DNA from: Sphagnum magellanicum
Taxonomy: Eukaryota > Streptophyta > Sphagnopsida > Sphagnales > Sphagnaceae
Length of the DNA stretch: 64,000 nt
NCBI GenBank assembly: GCA_021904315.1
Contig: CM038921.1
Location: 9,764,146 to 9,828,145, forward strand
Direction: 5' to 3'
This document shows positions 49,495 to 61,398 of the stretch, piece by piece; the stretch's first letter is position 1; every line of letters starts with the position of its first letter. The notes beneath the pieces are model-generated. The model saw only the letters and a program-made list of their open reading frames with translations, ran no database searches and was not told the DNA's origin. The position numbers and the translations under genes were made by a program.

Positions 49495-52119
49495 CTACAC
49501 TTGCACTTCTGTAGTGATGGAGATTCTTGGGAATAGCTCAGAATGCAAAGGATCTCCAGGATTGAGATGTGGATCTAAACCTGCTTTCAACCATACAAAG
49601 TGCATTGTTCCTGCACCCCACAAGACCAGCCATCATCAGTCTAGAGCCATGGTCATTCGCCTTTTGGTTAGAAGCATTGGTCCACATCACCTTGTTTTCT
49701 CCTTGGAGAAACACTGTCGAGATCATCAATACTCTTCACAGAACCTCACTAAAGAAATAGAAAGCAAGCACCACCATTGTGTATTAAACTTTCTATCATG
49801 ATGAATGTGATGCAAATTAGACTCTTCATTGATAGGCACAATAGTAGAGAGAAGGCACCAAATTTGAACATCATGGTAGAAGCATAGTGACCTGGACGTG
49901 GATCAAAATGAACACTTTCTCCAAACCAGCGTGTTGCATATCCTCTGCGACGGCCACTTTCTGAGGAAATGCCTGGAGCTCCATGGACCATAAAACTGTG
50001 ATGCACCAAGCAATCCCCTGGCTCCATATCCCATGATAATAGCTCCACCTAATCCATCAATAGGCACCCACAATTTTCTCAGAATCCAAATCCATATTGT
50101 ACCTCTTTACTGCTTGTACAGTTTTCCAGTCTCTACAATAAAACAGAAGTACACAGCAAACGATTACCTCATCACCCATACTGTCAATGTCGGGAATTTC
50201 AGGAAGGCCTGCTGACCCCCTATAGCGTTCTTGGTCACCTGAAAAAGATGATATCCTGTTCACCAATGTAAGAAATTGCAACTCAATCACTTCTCTAACA
50301 ATTTATACAACAGACGTTCATCATGGGTTTTCCCAAATGTTGGAGAAGGCTGATGTGACACTTACTTATGTAGAAGCTTCCACTTGTGTGACCCCTTCAC
50401 ATATTTAAGGCACGCTGACTTGGGCACTGGGTCAAGGGCAAGCCATAAAGAGATGACTTGGTTACCCTGCAATTGCCAGTAGCTATGGTCATTGTGCCAT
50501 GGTGTAGTCCTTTGAGTGCCTGGCTCCTTCACAAACAACTGGTCATAAAAGAGCTGGACCTGCTTCCCCCTACAATATGCTCAAAAGGTTTACACACTGT
50601 TGTAGTGCATCAAACCACAACTTGAAAATTGCCAATTTGATGAAGCTTGCTATCCCCAATACAAGGGAGTGTCCATTCTATGTGCACAATTGAAAGATGG
50701 AGCCAGATACCAACCGCATCATATGTTTGGCAATCTCTGCAGCTGGTGACTCAAAGATGAAGCGGCGCATTGGCTCATGCCGCAGCCACAGGAACTGGTC
50801 ATCATGGAAGCGCCCTGGCTGGCCACAAACCAGAACTTGAATTGGGAGGAAAAATGGCTACAGCATTCAAATAATCAAAGGCTAACAGAAACTTCTACAT
50901 GATCAATTCTACAATCATCTAACTTAAGCAAAAAGGATCTGCAAAAGTTTGTTTTGGAAGCACCAAAGCATATTGAAAATCCACCATTTTAGATGCTTTA
51001 GAAGTTTTCCAATTCATGGCAGTATGATTCTTGTGCTCATTTTTCAACAAAATCAGAAAAATTAGATAGCAGAACAATAAGACTTGAAATCAGTACATTA
51101 CCTCACCACGCTGGACATGTTCATCACATAGCACACCTACAAGAAAGAAAGGGAGGAAATCAGTTCCAAATGCACATCTTTGTGTTCCTATCTGACAAAT
51201 CAAAGCAAATAGTTTCTCTTCAGCACACAAAGTGGTGATGCAAATCTTTGATAAAATCTCCAGATTGATCTTGTCCCAAAACTAAAATGTTTGACGATGT
51301 ACTCCCACTATCCGGAGGGAAAAAAATTTGCCATGATGAGCAAGTATGAATTGCAATGTATGCATACTATAACATTGCACACTACCTGCAGCCATTCGGT
51401 AGAAATTCACGACCAAAAATGCAGCGATGTGCAGAAGACAGAAGATATAGACCTACCCGGGTTTTTCATATTTTCTTCAGCAGCGGCCCGGAGGTCCTCC
51501 AGCCAGGAAGGTGCAAAGAGCTGACGCAATACTATCGCTCCATCTTCCTCAAACTTTCTGACATGTTCTTCTGTAATCCTAAACGCAGCCTCGCAACAAT
51601 TATTGTGGATTTTAAAGTGCCTGCAAACAGACTAGGGCATAGAAAAGCTTCTTCTTCTTCCGTTCGTGCCTTGCTACCGGGCAATTGTCCACAAAACTTC
51701 AGAAAACAAAAAGGCTTGGCCATCGTCCTCTGGAGCTTTTGACAACCAAAAAAATGGATGTTTCTTCGTCACTCCTTTCTCCACTATTTGTTGATCAAAG
51801 CTCGAGACGCAAATCGAGAACCGGAAAATAGAAAAGAAAAAAAAGAAAAAAATAACAACTCTTTCCCTCGAATAATAAGAGTAGGCAATTCTTTCCTGTA
51901 GACACGGATATAATTGATCCAATTGCAAAAGGCTGAAGGCGAAAAAGAAGCCACTTACAGGGACGAAACACGCGATGCTGATGAGAAGAAGCGCTGTGAC
52001 GAAGCACATAATGAAGCCATACCTCTCCTGCTAATCGTCGTTCGTGAGAATTGGTGAAGAGAAGACGCAGCAACCACTGGTAGTATTCTCAGCAAATCTC
52101 TAACTCTTCCTCCTGCCAT
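49495..52119 (-). CDS. Phytanoyl-CoA dioxygenase (PhyH) family protein, 8 exons, complete
   Basis: A predicted Fe(II)/2-oxoglutarate oxygenase of 342 aa. Exons: 52119-51959, 51620-51457, 51136-51102, 50818-50715, 50569-50366, 50255-50168, 50048-49892 and 49610-49495. Exon 1 encodes an Arg/Ser-rich, acid-poor leader (about residues 1-54), which suggests mitochondrial or other organelle targeting. The metal-binding HxD is in WHNDHSYW (His 180, Asp 182). The distal His is in FMVHGAPG (His 274), and an Arg 11 residues later (Arg 285) is the expected 2-oxoglutarate ligand. RWFGESVHFDPRPG follows and the protein ends TEVQV. The substrate is unknown; the sequence looks more like bacterial-type PhyH proteins than the classical peroxisomal phytanoyl-CoA hydroxylase. 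Two donors are weak (GTTGGT after exon 4, GTCACT after exon 7), and the exon 7 acceptor was chosen by phase and family spacing (DEVELLSWDMEPGD). Those junctions are less sure than the rest. Confidence 0.9.
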
Positions 52120-52450
52120 CTCTCTCTCGTCTCGTCTCGTCTCAAGCGAAGATGAGGTTTGATGATTAGCCCCTACAGAGAAAAAAAATTCTCGAATGGC
52201 TCATTGGGGGAACTGTTTGGCTCTGCCCCCTTCTTCTTATGGCAAGTGCTAAGTGCAAACCGGCACTTATTGGGAACGTATTGGGGGAACTCTTTGAGAA
52301 CATGATGGGAACACTTTAGAAACAAGAGAACTCCCTCCCCGAAATAGAAGCATGATTTGGCCAAAAAAAACATGGGATGAAAATTGAGTTACTATTGAGA
52401 ACATCTTGGGGAGCATTTTGGGAACACATTGGGAGTAGACAATTTATGTC
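52120..52450. promoter_or_regulatory. 5' flank of the PhyH gene with TTGGGAAC-type repeat
   Basis: Just upstream of the start codon is a pyrimidine repeat on the plus strand (CTCTCTCTCGTCTCGTCTCG, 52119-52144), likely in the leader. From 52.23 to 52.44 kb the phrases TTATTGGGAAC, GATGGGAACAC, CTATTGAGAACA and TTGGGAACACATTGGGA recur, related to the stretches near 14.2 and 60.8 kb. Confidence 0.5.
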
Positions 52451-55400
52451 AATGTTAAATTTAATTTAAATTATTCCATTTCATGAACATGAGAAAACAC
52501 ATGTTAATACATCAAAACCTTGTAAAACTTCATTTATAAAACATTTTAATTTATTTTTTCATATCCATGTTGGTGGATAGGAAAAAAAAAGGTGAGATAA
52601 TTATAAAATGGAGGTGAAAGATAGGAAAGGTGAAAGATAGTTAATAAAAAAAGTTAATAAAAAAAGGAAATAATTATTAAGAAAAAAATGAAGTAATCAA
52701 GCTTGAAAAATGAGATAATTATTTTTGAAAATGTTTTTGGAATGGTCAATGGACAATAATACAAAGGATTTCAAAGAATCCTCCATATATTAGTTTTAAT
52801 TATATTTAATTTGGTTAAGCATTAATTTATTTTTTTTAATTTGTCAAAAAAATTTAAAATGATATGCTTACCATGGTTTTTTTTTTTTTTCAAACACCAA
52901 ATAGGTCTACTCACAAAGATTTGTAACAAAAAAATAATTATTAGGAATTATAATTATAAATAATAGTATTATGGCTTGGGGTAATAATATGGATAAAGAT
53001 GGGGAATAAAATAATGAGTTTCATGGGCCTTACAATGAGAATTTTTTGACTAGGGGCATGAGGTTTATTTATGAGTAATTTAGATAATTATTTTGGATTA
53101 GTAATAATGAAAGGTCAAATATGTAGATTTGATCAAATTTTAGATTTTAAATAATGTAAAATTTATCTATAGCAGGATGAAAAACTATGAATGACACATG
53201 ATGATTAACTTGATACATGGGGAATAAATGTAAATGAATGTGATTAGTCATTCATCCACTTCTTTCTTTCTTTCAAGTATATAAGGGATAATGATTGAAA
53301 TTTTAAACTCCTAATTTGTATTCAATATTTTTATGTTGTTAGTTGATATTAAGACTTGTAAAAATATCATATATGAACAAGAAGATTTGAAGAAATAAAT
53401 ATAATATGAAGATTATTGTAAACACCATTGTGAAAATTTTATAATTTTTGGTGAGTGATCCTCATAAAGGAAAATCTATAAGCACGTGTAATGAATTTTT
53501 CAAGCATAATAGCTGAACATTATTTAATATAATGTCAAATTGTAATTCTTTTTTTAAATTGCTAAATATAACTAACAAAAATTTATTTATTAAGCACCTT
53601 GATGTGGAATCAACTTAAGTATTAATATTAGATCTTATATAGAAGGTGATGAATAGGTTTGTGTGGAAGTGTGAAAAAAATATGTTATGATTAATGTAAT
53701 TGCTAGATTTGGAGGTTTAACTTTTTTTTTAATTTTATATTTAATGAATTAACATTTAAATGTATATTTAATAAGGTGTGGTACACTTGTGTGAGAATTT
53801 TTAAAAACTAATGGAAATGGTAAAAACGGATCACATTATTTTCAATGTTTAGCAAAGTTGGGTTGTTTGTAGGCTTGAAAGATTTATTTTCAAACCAATG
53901 AAATTATTGGATTGGGTGGTTTGAATTTGTTTCTTTAGTTATATTCAATGAATTAAAAAGTCAATGTGTAATACATAGGATCATAGTACCTTGGTGGATT
54001 CAACACACGAATGTTGAATAATTAATTTAATTTTAGTTTCTTGGTTTGATGCTTGGGTTTTTAATTTTTAAAAATTTAACAATAAAAAATAAATTTATTG
54101 TAAGGTATTTTGTTTCAAACAACTTGGACTATTTTAATTTATGTTGAAGTCACCAAGATACTACAATATTTTAATTGATTTGGTAATAATCACCTTAATT
54201 TATTAATGTTTGGTTTTTATAAGAAATTGAGTGCTCATAGTGACAAAAACTTGAAATCTCAATTTGCATAATGTTGACACTTTTGGAAACTTAAATATCA
54301 TAAGCCCAAGTCATTAGTTATCATAATTTGACACACTTTATTTGGTCAATAATACAACTTCAAGCTTAGTGGAAAATGGAATATTATGAAGAACATGCAA
54401 ATGAAAAAATGAGATATTATGAATGTAGGTTTTTGGTGGATATTATTGTTAAAGCATTAAAATATGAAATGAATTTGTTTGAAAAACACATCTCACTAAG
54501 AATCATTACTTTAAAAAGATCATTCATTGTAACATCATAGATTTTTCATGCATTGCATTTTGAAATTTGTAAGGATGAATGAAAGCATTGCCAAAAATGA
54601 TCACAAAACATAAAAACAAATGTGAACAAGAATAATAAAATATTATGCATGAATGTTAAGTACCAAAATGGATGAAAAAAATGATTTACATTTTCATTCA
54701 TGACAAAAATATTAAATATTTTTTAAAAAATCCAAAACATCAAAAAATTTATGTTATTTGCCAAAATGAATCTAAATAAATTATTCAACAATTTGGTGTC
54801 AAATCCATTAAGGTATCACATGGTTATTTATTGATAGGGTTCTTGTACATTACTTGTGCATTTGTTTTATAATTAATTGGAACCCATTTTACCAAAAACA
54901 AATTCCACTATTTGGGCATATTTCAGAAAAATGTAACATTCATTTTTCAAACATTCATTGAAGTGGGTGTTTAATTTCTTGAAACACCTTTAATTTTTTC
55001 GTTTTTCCCTATGATACTTGGTATCATGACAAATAAAAAAGGAATAAGTTTTTATACTTAATAAAGCTCACAACCTAAGGATGTACCTTATAAAAATAAA
55101 CATTTTTTTAAGTAAATAAATTAATGTGACATGTGTTGTTGCACACATATGTCTTGTAATATTTGTCATAATGCATTATATCCCATCCATTTAATACTTA
55201 TGAAATCAATTCCAAGAAATCTCACTCATAATTTTTTTCCCAATAGTATCAAAAGTATAAAAACAAAGTTGTAAATTTATAAAAATTATTTTTGGCAAAA
55301 TTGTATAATATTCAATAGTTCCCATACAATAAGTACAAAATTTGAGCATCATAAAATCACATTGGTGCATGTTTAACTTGATGGAATTAATAATACAACT

Positions 55401-56489
55401 CAATGTAATTACCTAAAGGGTTTACTTATATAACTTATTAAAGTAGGTGGTGAGGTGTTATAAATTATAATGTTTATGTATGATTCATTATGATTATGGT
55501 GAGCCATCATTAATAAGTCATGACACAAATTAATGCACATGAATCAAGTTAAGTGTCTCATTAAAAAAATCATGGTATAAATTAATATGCATGGCTCAAA
55601 CTACATGAATCACATAAACTATAGATTATTTAAAACTTTCTTGTTTAGTTTTTTAATGGTGAGTCATTTAGGGTGTAAGGTTTTAAAAAGTTTCTTACTT
55701 ACTTTTATAAAATTTAGTATATAAATGAGTGTTTGAAGATAATTGAAAACATATTCACTTGATTAAAATGATGATTGTTGTATAATACTAAAAGTTTCAT
55801 AAAATAAACTTGCGATTGAAAATTGAAAAATTAATGAAAAAATGTTGAATGTTTCATGCATACTTTTGTGAATATATAAAATTCATTATATGAATGATGA
55901 CCATAACATATTAAACATGTATAGAAAATAAACACGTGAAAAAATGTTTGTGAAAAATAAAATAAAATCCTCATAACAAATGTAACAAAATTACATAATT
56001 TCAATCTTTCAACTTGAAACTTAAACTCATTGAATATATGTGTTTTCATATTATGGGTATTAAATTTCCAACACTTGAAAGCTTAAATATTATGCAATAC
56101 ATAATAATATGTTAAATTTTAAAATTGGAATGTTATTTTTTTTTTAAATTCACATCTTTCCATTGTATTTTGAATCTTTTATCAAATATTTTTCATATTA
56201 ACACATTTGTCTATAAATTAAGAACACATTCTTAAGTTTACAAAGGTAATTATGAATAATACAATTATATAACAAGAAAAACATGTTTGTTCATATGTGT
56301 GAGGTTTTTTGTTTTCTTTAAATTTATGTAAACTTCTCATTTCCTTTTTTATATTAAAACATTTGGAGAATTTTTTATTGTATTTGGAACACACATTATA
56401 TTTATGAATATCCCACCTAGAGAAGGGGAAGGATATTATGCCCTTGTTAAAAAAAGTGGGCATGTTGTATGGAGAGAGTGGTGGTACAC
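52451..56489. other. Long intergenic stretch, very AT-rich, nothing recognised
   Basis: Only short A/T-driven frames. No repeat family from elsewhere in the window was noticed here. Confidence 0.5.
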
Positions 56490-56960
56490 CCTTTTATCAA
56501 GAATTTCATTATGAACCGATATTTACATGATTTGAAGACCATGTCTTCGTTGCCAATGTGGTGGTTATTGACCCAAAGCAGGAGACGATGGCTTCGAGTG
56601 TCATTAGTCAACCAACAGGTGTAACTATGAAACTGAGTGCCATTGCTAAAATCCACAAGTATAGAAGGGCACCACTTTATTCCAATGGTCATGGGGGTGC
56701 ACAATACACCTAAGCACAATATGAATCGTTTCATTAATGAGTGTGGCCATCTTTTCCATGATAAACAATCAAGAGGTCATGTATCCTTGTCTTTTTGCAT
56801 TCAATTCTTTAGGCATTGTGTTAATATTATTTTTCAATGCCATTTATTATAGAGAAGAAGATTACATTGGTGGGTGATGTTTGTTCCAAACCTCCCATTA
56901 CTATTAGATCTCACAATTTACATGTAGGCAACATTAAGGGGCCGTGGGTAAGATAACTTC
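56490..56960 (+). pseudogene. Fragment of a repeat-encoded plant protein
   Basis: Plus-strand segments read DHVFVANVVVIDPKQ, then SVISQPTGVTMKLSAIAKI, GHHFIPMVMGVHNTPKH, MNRFINECGHLFHDKQSRG, LSLSFCIQFF and PPITIRSHNLH. I recognise this series as the C-terminal part of a protein that recurs in plant repeats, but cannot fix the element class. It spans at least two frames and has stops, so it is a dead copy. Confidence 0.4.
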
Positions 56961-59900
56961 CTGCCACAAAAGGGATTAATTCTCTCCCTTTTTTTTTGGT
57001 TCATTTAGGTTATTCGTATTTTGGCCTTTCTTTGCCTTCCCTTTTTATCTCCCTTGTGATGAACCATCAACCTTTTATTGGATTTTGGGTTTTCTTTTTA
57101 AAAGTGAACCCATAAATAGGTATAAGATTGTTTTAAAAATAACTCCAAATCCTTCCCACATTTAAAAAATAGGTTTATAGTTGTGAGAACTTCTTAATTT
57201 TTAAGGAAAGGGGTGTAACAACCTTCCTCATCTTATGCTTCTAATTTACATATAAATATTTAGGTTCATGATAACTTTCACCTTGTGTTTTATTATGGGT
57301 AAAACCCAAGAGCAAGGACATAATAAAGCCCATTGATGAGAACATTTTCAAAATGTTGGGTTGGACTCAATTATTCCAAGGTGGGAACTTAATCGTTATG
57401 ACAAAGGTTTGATCACTGACTTATATTTATTTACTTTTTGAAATTATGCACAACTTATGTGAAATCATTGTGAGGAATTTAAGCTTGCTTTAGATTAGGA
57501 GTTGGGGCCATAAAATATTGGGACCAATAATGAGAAATTTGAGCACTTTTTGGTTCATTGTTTGGCCCCAAATTATTAATTAAAAATTATTTGTTTGGGG
57601 CCAATGAGTTCATATGTAAAGTCATTGAAATCAACAAGTAAAGACCAAACCCTCAACCCCTCATTACTTTCATTCTTTCCTTCTTGGTATCAATCATTTT
57701 TTCATCTTTACTTCTTTTTTCAAACTAAACTTTAGTCAAAAGGTCATGGATGAACATAGACACAAGATTTTTGTAATTCATGTGTTTTTCATAATAATGT
57801 TTCATAATAATTTGATATGTAATTACTATAATTGTGTCATGGTAACAATGTAATGATGATGATGGATGTTTTCATTATGGAAACAAATGGAGCAACAAGA
57901 AACAGAAATGAAATTATGATCGAACAAGTGATTTTATGAAAATGCAACTTTTGAAGAGCTAGTCGATAAAGATGTTTAGCATAAAAGCTCAACAAGCATA
58001 AAAGCTCAACAAGAAGAGAAAAAAATGAAATGAAATGAAAAAGGAAGAAAACATGTGAGGTTTACAAGGATTTCATTGTATAAAGTTTGGTTTATTAGTG
58101 TTTCATCATATAAGGTTTGGTTTAAGTTTTACTTTAATCCACAATGTGATTTTCATCAAAACAACAATATTTTATTGCACAACATTGGCTCAAGAGTTGA
58201 AAATTGGCTCCCAAGTTGATAGATATATTTTTCTCCCTTGGGGCCAAGTCTAGGCCATAAAGTGATAGATTAAAAAAATGTTTTCCTTTTTAGTCTTGAC
58301 TCCTAATGTAAAGCCCTTGGGCCTGATCTCAATTATTGCATCAATAGGAATGCTCGATTTGAGTTCAACCTTGGCTTTGACTCTTAGTGTAAAGTGGGGC
58401 TTAGCGTTGCCTACAACCATTTCAAGCTCACCTTAGAAAAGAGGCATTTTGCAGGGACGAGGAATGGAGGTTATTAATGGTAGATTAAATTAATTTCAAA
58501 GTTTTTAATTCTGATGTAGTTTGTACAAGTATCGTGATACCTGGGCAGGTGCAAAAAAAAAGTGCTGAATAATTAATTAATTTAAAATTTGAGATTCAGA
58601 TTATGAGTTTTTAATTCTGGATTTTTCAGCTGGTAAGGAATATTGAATATTAAATGAAAATCCTGTACAATAGTTCTTCTACTATTCTTGTGGTCAGCTG
58701 GATAGCACCTAATGCAATTGCCTGTAGTAGGGCTGTGTCCAATTTCTAGTTGCCTATAATCTGAATTTTTGGTATAGGAGAAGGACCTGATTACAGGCCC
58801 TTCCATGATTTGAGATCTGTGCCCGAGGCCAGTAGGCTGAGGGAACATGTCGAAAATCGCTGAAGGGCCTGTACTCTGGTCCTTTTCATACATAAAGCAG
58901 AGCTGAGATATTTTCACTTTTTAGAAATAGTGACAGGCTGGCTGGTTCCTTCCAATGGTCAGAAGATCCCAGTACAGCCTGGCTGGTACCTTCCATAGCA
59001 GAAGATCCTTGCTGAAAACAGGTTTCTTCAGGCAAATAATGGAGCTGAAAATACAAAGGAAAAATCCAGGCAGTGATTTATGAATTTTCGACAAGAGGGC
59101 TGATGATTTTCAAAATTCTCAACAAAATAAAAAATAATTTAATTTACGCTGGAGTCACTCATGTACTATAGTAGTGGCTCATCCATTTATAAGTTGACCA
59201 TTGGCAACACGCTCCAATGTCCTAACTTAAATGACACCATCTTTCTTTCTTTCTCATCTTTATTATGCTTTCATTTTCATTTTTATACTTGGAAAGCAAA
59301 AATAATTAAAAATTCTCTCCTCAAATTTTGGATTTGGCAAAATTGGTGAATTTTTGCTGAAAAAAATGGGTTTTCAAGTTTTTCTCTCAATAATTTCACA
59401 AAATAGTGAAAATTGGCCCCCAAAAAATCATTGCTCATGAGTCACAAGACTTTTAAACAAGCTTATGGAGTTGGACCATGTGGTTTGAACTTCACCACAT
59501 GTCTCACATTGTCTAACCTAGATGAATCTTGGAAATATGGATGAAAATTCACAGCATAGATGACATTAATCACATGGAGGAAATATGATCGTTCGGATGG
59601 CACTAAGAAGGCGTACCACGAGGATCAAGTTTTGTTTATGGATGATTTTGATGAAGGGATTGATGGATGCAATTAAACATATGAGGAAACTTGATGACAT
59701 GAATCATGATAGTCATTTGGATCCATGGATGTGAAACAAATATATTTTGTTTCTTGCATGTAATAATTATGAATTCATGAATTTTTTCATTTATCCCCAT
59801 TACTTTGCACATATCGTAAATTTCATTTGAGTGAAAACTTACAACATATGCATATCAAAATTCAGTTGTATTGATACAATTTCATCCAAAAAATAAATTT

Positions 59901-60179
59901 TCATTGATGTAAATCACATGTAATTTCATGAATTTCATGAATCATTAGTATGGCCAAATGCCTCTTTGCATTTAAATTTTAATCCATCAAATATGTGTAA
60001 ATTCAATTGGTACATTTTATTATCAAGGTTCATTTTCATCCATGTCTACTATTTTTTCATGCATGGTGTGAAATCTCATTCATTTGACAACTTTCCATCA
60101 TTCTGTTTTTCCTTTTCATCTTGCCCTCTTTTCAGTGAATTAGCCAAAAATATTGGCAATGCACTCCAGGGGGTGATGG
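56961..60179. other. Intergenic, no gene seen
   Basis: Contains a less AT-rich patch at 58.6-59.05 kb with a small local duplication (GGCTGGCTGGTTCCTTCC and CTGGCTGGTACCTTCC). Otherwise unremarkable. Confidence 0.45.
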
Positions 60180-60620
60180 CTCACTGGTGTAGCCCACTCT
60201 GGGTCCTCAACTCATTTTTCCTTCCAAAACCTGGTTTTTTGGAATTTATTTGAATTTTCAGCAGTAGAAATCACTTAAAAATCAATATCTCCCACATTCT
60301 GAATCCAAATATTACCAAATAAATTCCATTAAATCTTTGCTCATCAAGTTCTTTCCAACAACACCAAAGGCACATTCCAATTCCTCCAAAATTTTCAGCT
60401 TCTATTTAATTTAATTTAATTTTTAGTGAAGAATTCATTCAATATTCAAGAACTTTAGCATCACAAGTCCAAACGCCATGGAACCAAGCCCATCCATGCA
60501 CCCATTCTCGTCAAGAGCTTTCCAAAGACACCAAGAACACAATCTGAAGCATCCCGGTTCAGTGGATCTCATAACTACAAAACAAAACAAAACAAACTAC
60601 CTTCCTTCATAGATAGATAG
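60180..60620 (+). repeat. R450, copy e
   Basis: Full-length copy: CACTGGTGTAGCCCACTC at the left, then the usual blocks, ending TTCATAGATAGATAG. It lies about 0.8 kb upstream of the CLEC16A-family start codon. Confidence 0.85.
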
Positions 60621-61398
60621 ACAATGCTAAAAAAGGTGAACCAAAAACCAGAAAAACACTCACCTTATGGACACTCTCAAAGGCAATTGTGTAACCTTTT
60701 CTTTGGTCTACCTATGTAGGTTGCAAGGGTAGATTTTAGGGCAAAGGATATGCAATAAATAAAGCCTGGTGCTATTGAGAACAGCTTGAGGAACACACTA
60801 TGAGTGTCAATGGCAACCTTGTGGGAACAAAACTGAGAACATGGTTGGAACATCTGAATCCCACAAAATCTCAAAATCCTTGGATTGCCTCTCAATTGAA
60901 AAGAAAGAAAGAAAGAAAGAAAGATTTATAAATTTTTTTGGTTTGGCTCCAATTGATGGGGGTGCCAATGCATCAACTTTCTTTTTCCTCAAAAGAGAAA
61001 CCCTAGAAATCATATGATTGGCCAATGACCGGCCATTATGTATTCACACGTTCACACCTCCAACGCACTTTATGCTTTTTGATTCTCTCTTCTTCTGCAA
61101 ATCTGGGACGATCGCACACGGACACGACCCCCCCCCCCCTTGCGCCAACACCCCAGTCTGGGGAAATGCTAGCGGAGTAGTGGGCCGTGGCAGAAGCAAC
61201 AAGAGCTCTGGGGAATCCAGCAGCCTATGACGATGGCTATGGCAGATGCTGTTGTTGTTACAGGTCTGCAAACTCGCTACGCTGTTCCGGTTGCTTTGGC
61301 ATCTCTCCAGGACCGTGCCACAATCCCGCCCGCGTCCTAGCTACGCATTTACTTGGTGGTTCCTTTTTTCCTTCTATTTGGGTGCGCCCCGCACAACA
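60621..61398 (+). promoter_or_regulatory. 5' flank and probable leader of the CLEC16A-family gene
   Basis: The left part has a TTGAGAAC/TGGGAAC-type repeat and an AAAG microsatellite (60896-60924). The right part (61.02-61.40 kb) turns GC-rich, with a run of 12 C at 61128-61139. A 37-codon upstream reading frame (61227-61340, three in-frame ATGs near its start) ends before the main ATG and could lie in the leader. Confidence 0.45.

Noticed and set aside
50049-50143. Open piece with KRYNMDLDSEKIVGAY between PhyH exons 6 and 7
   Set aside because: Including it breaks the phase with exon 6 and ends in a stop; skipping it gives the spacing expected for the family. An alternative exon is not excluded.
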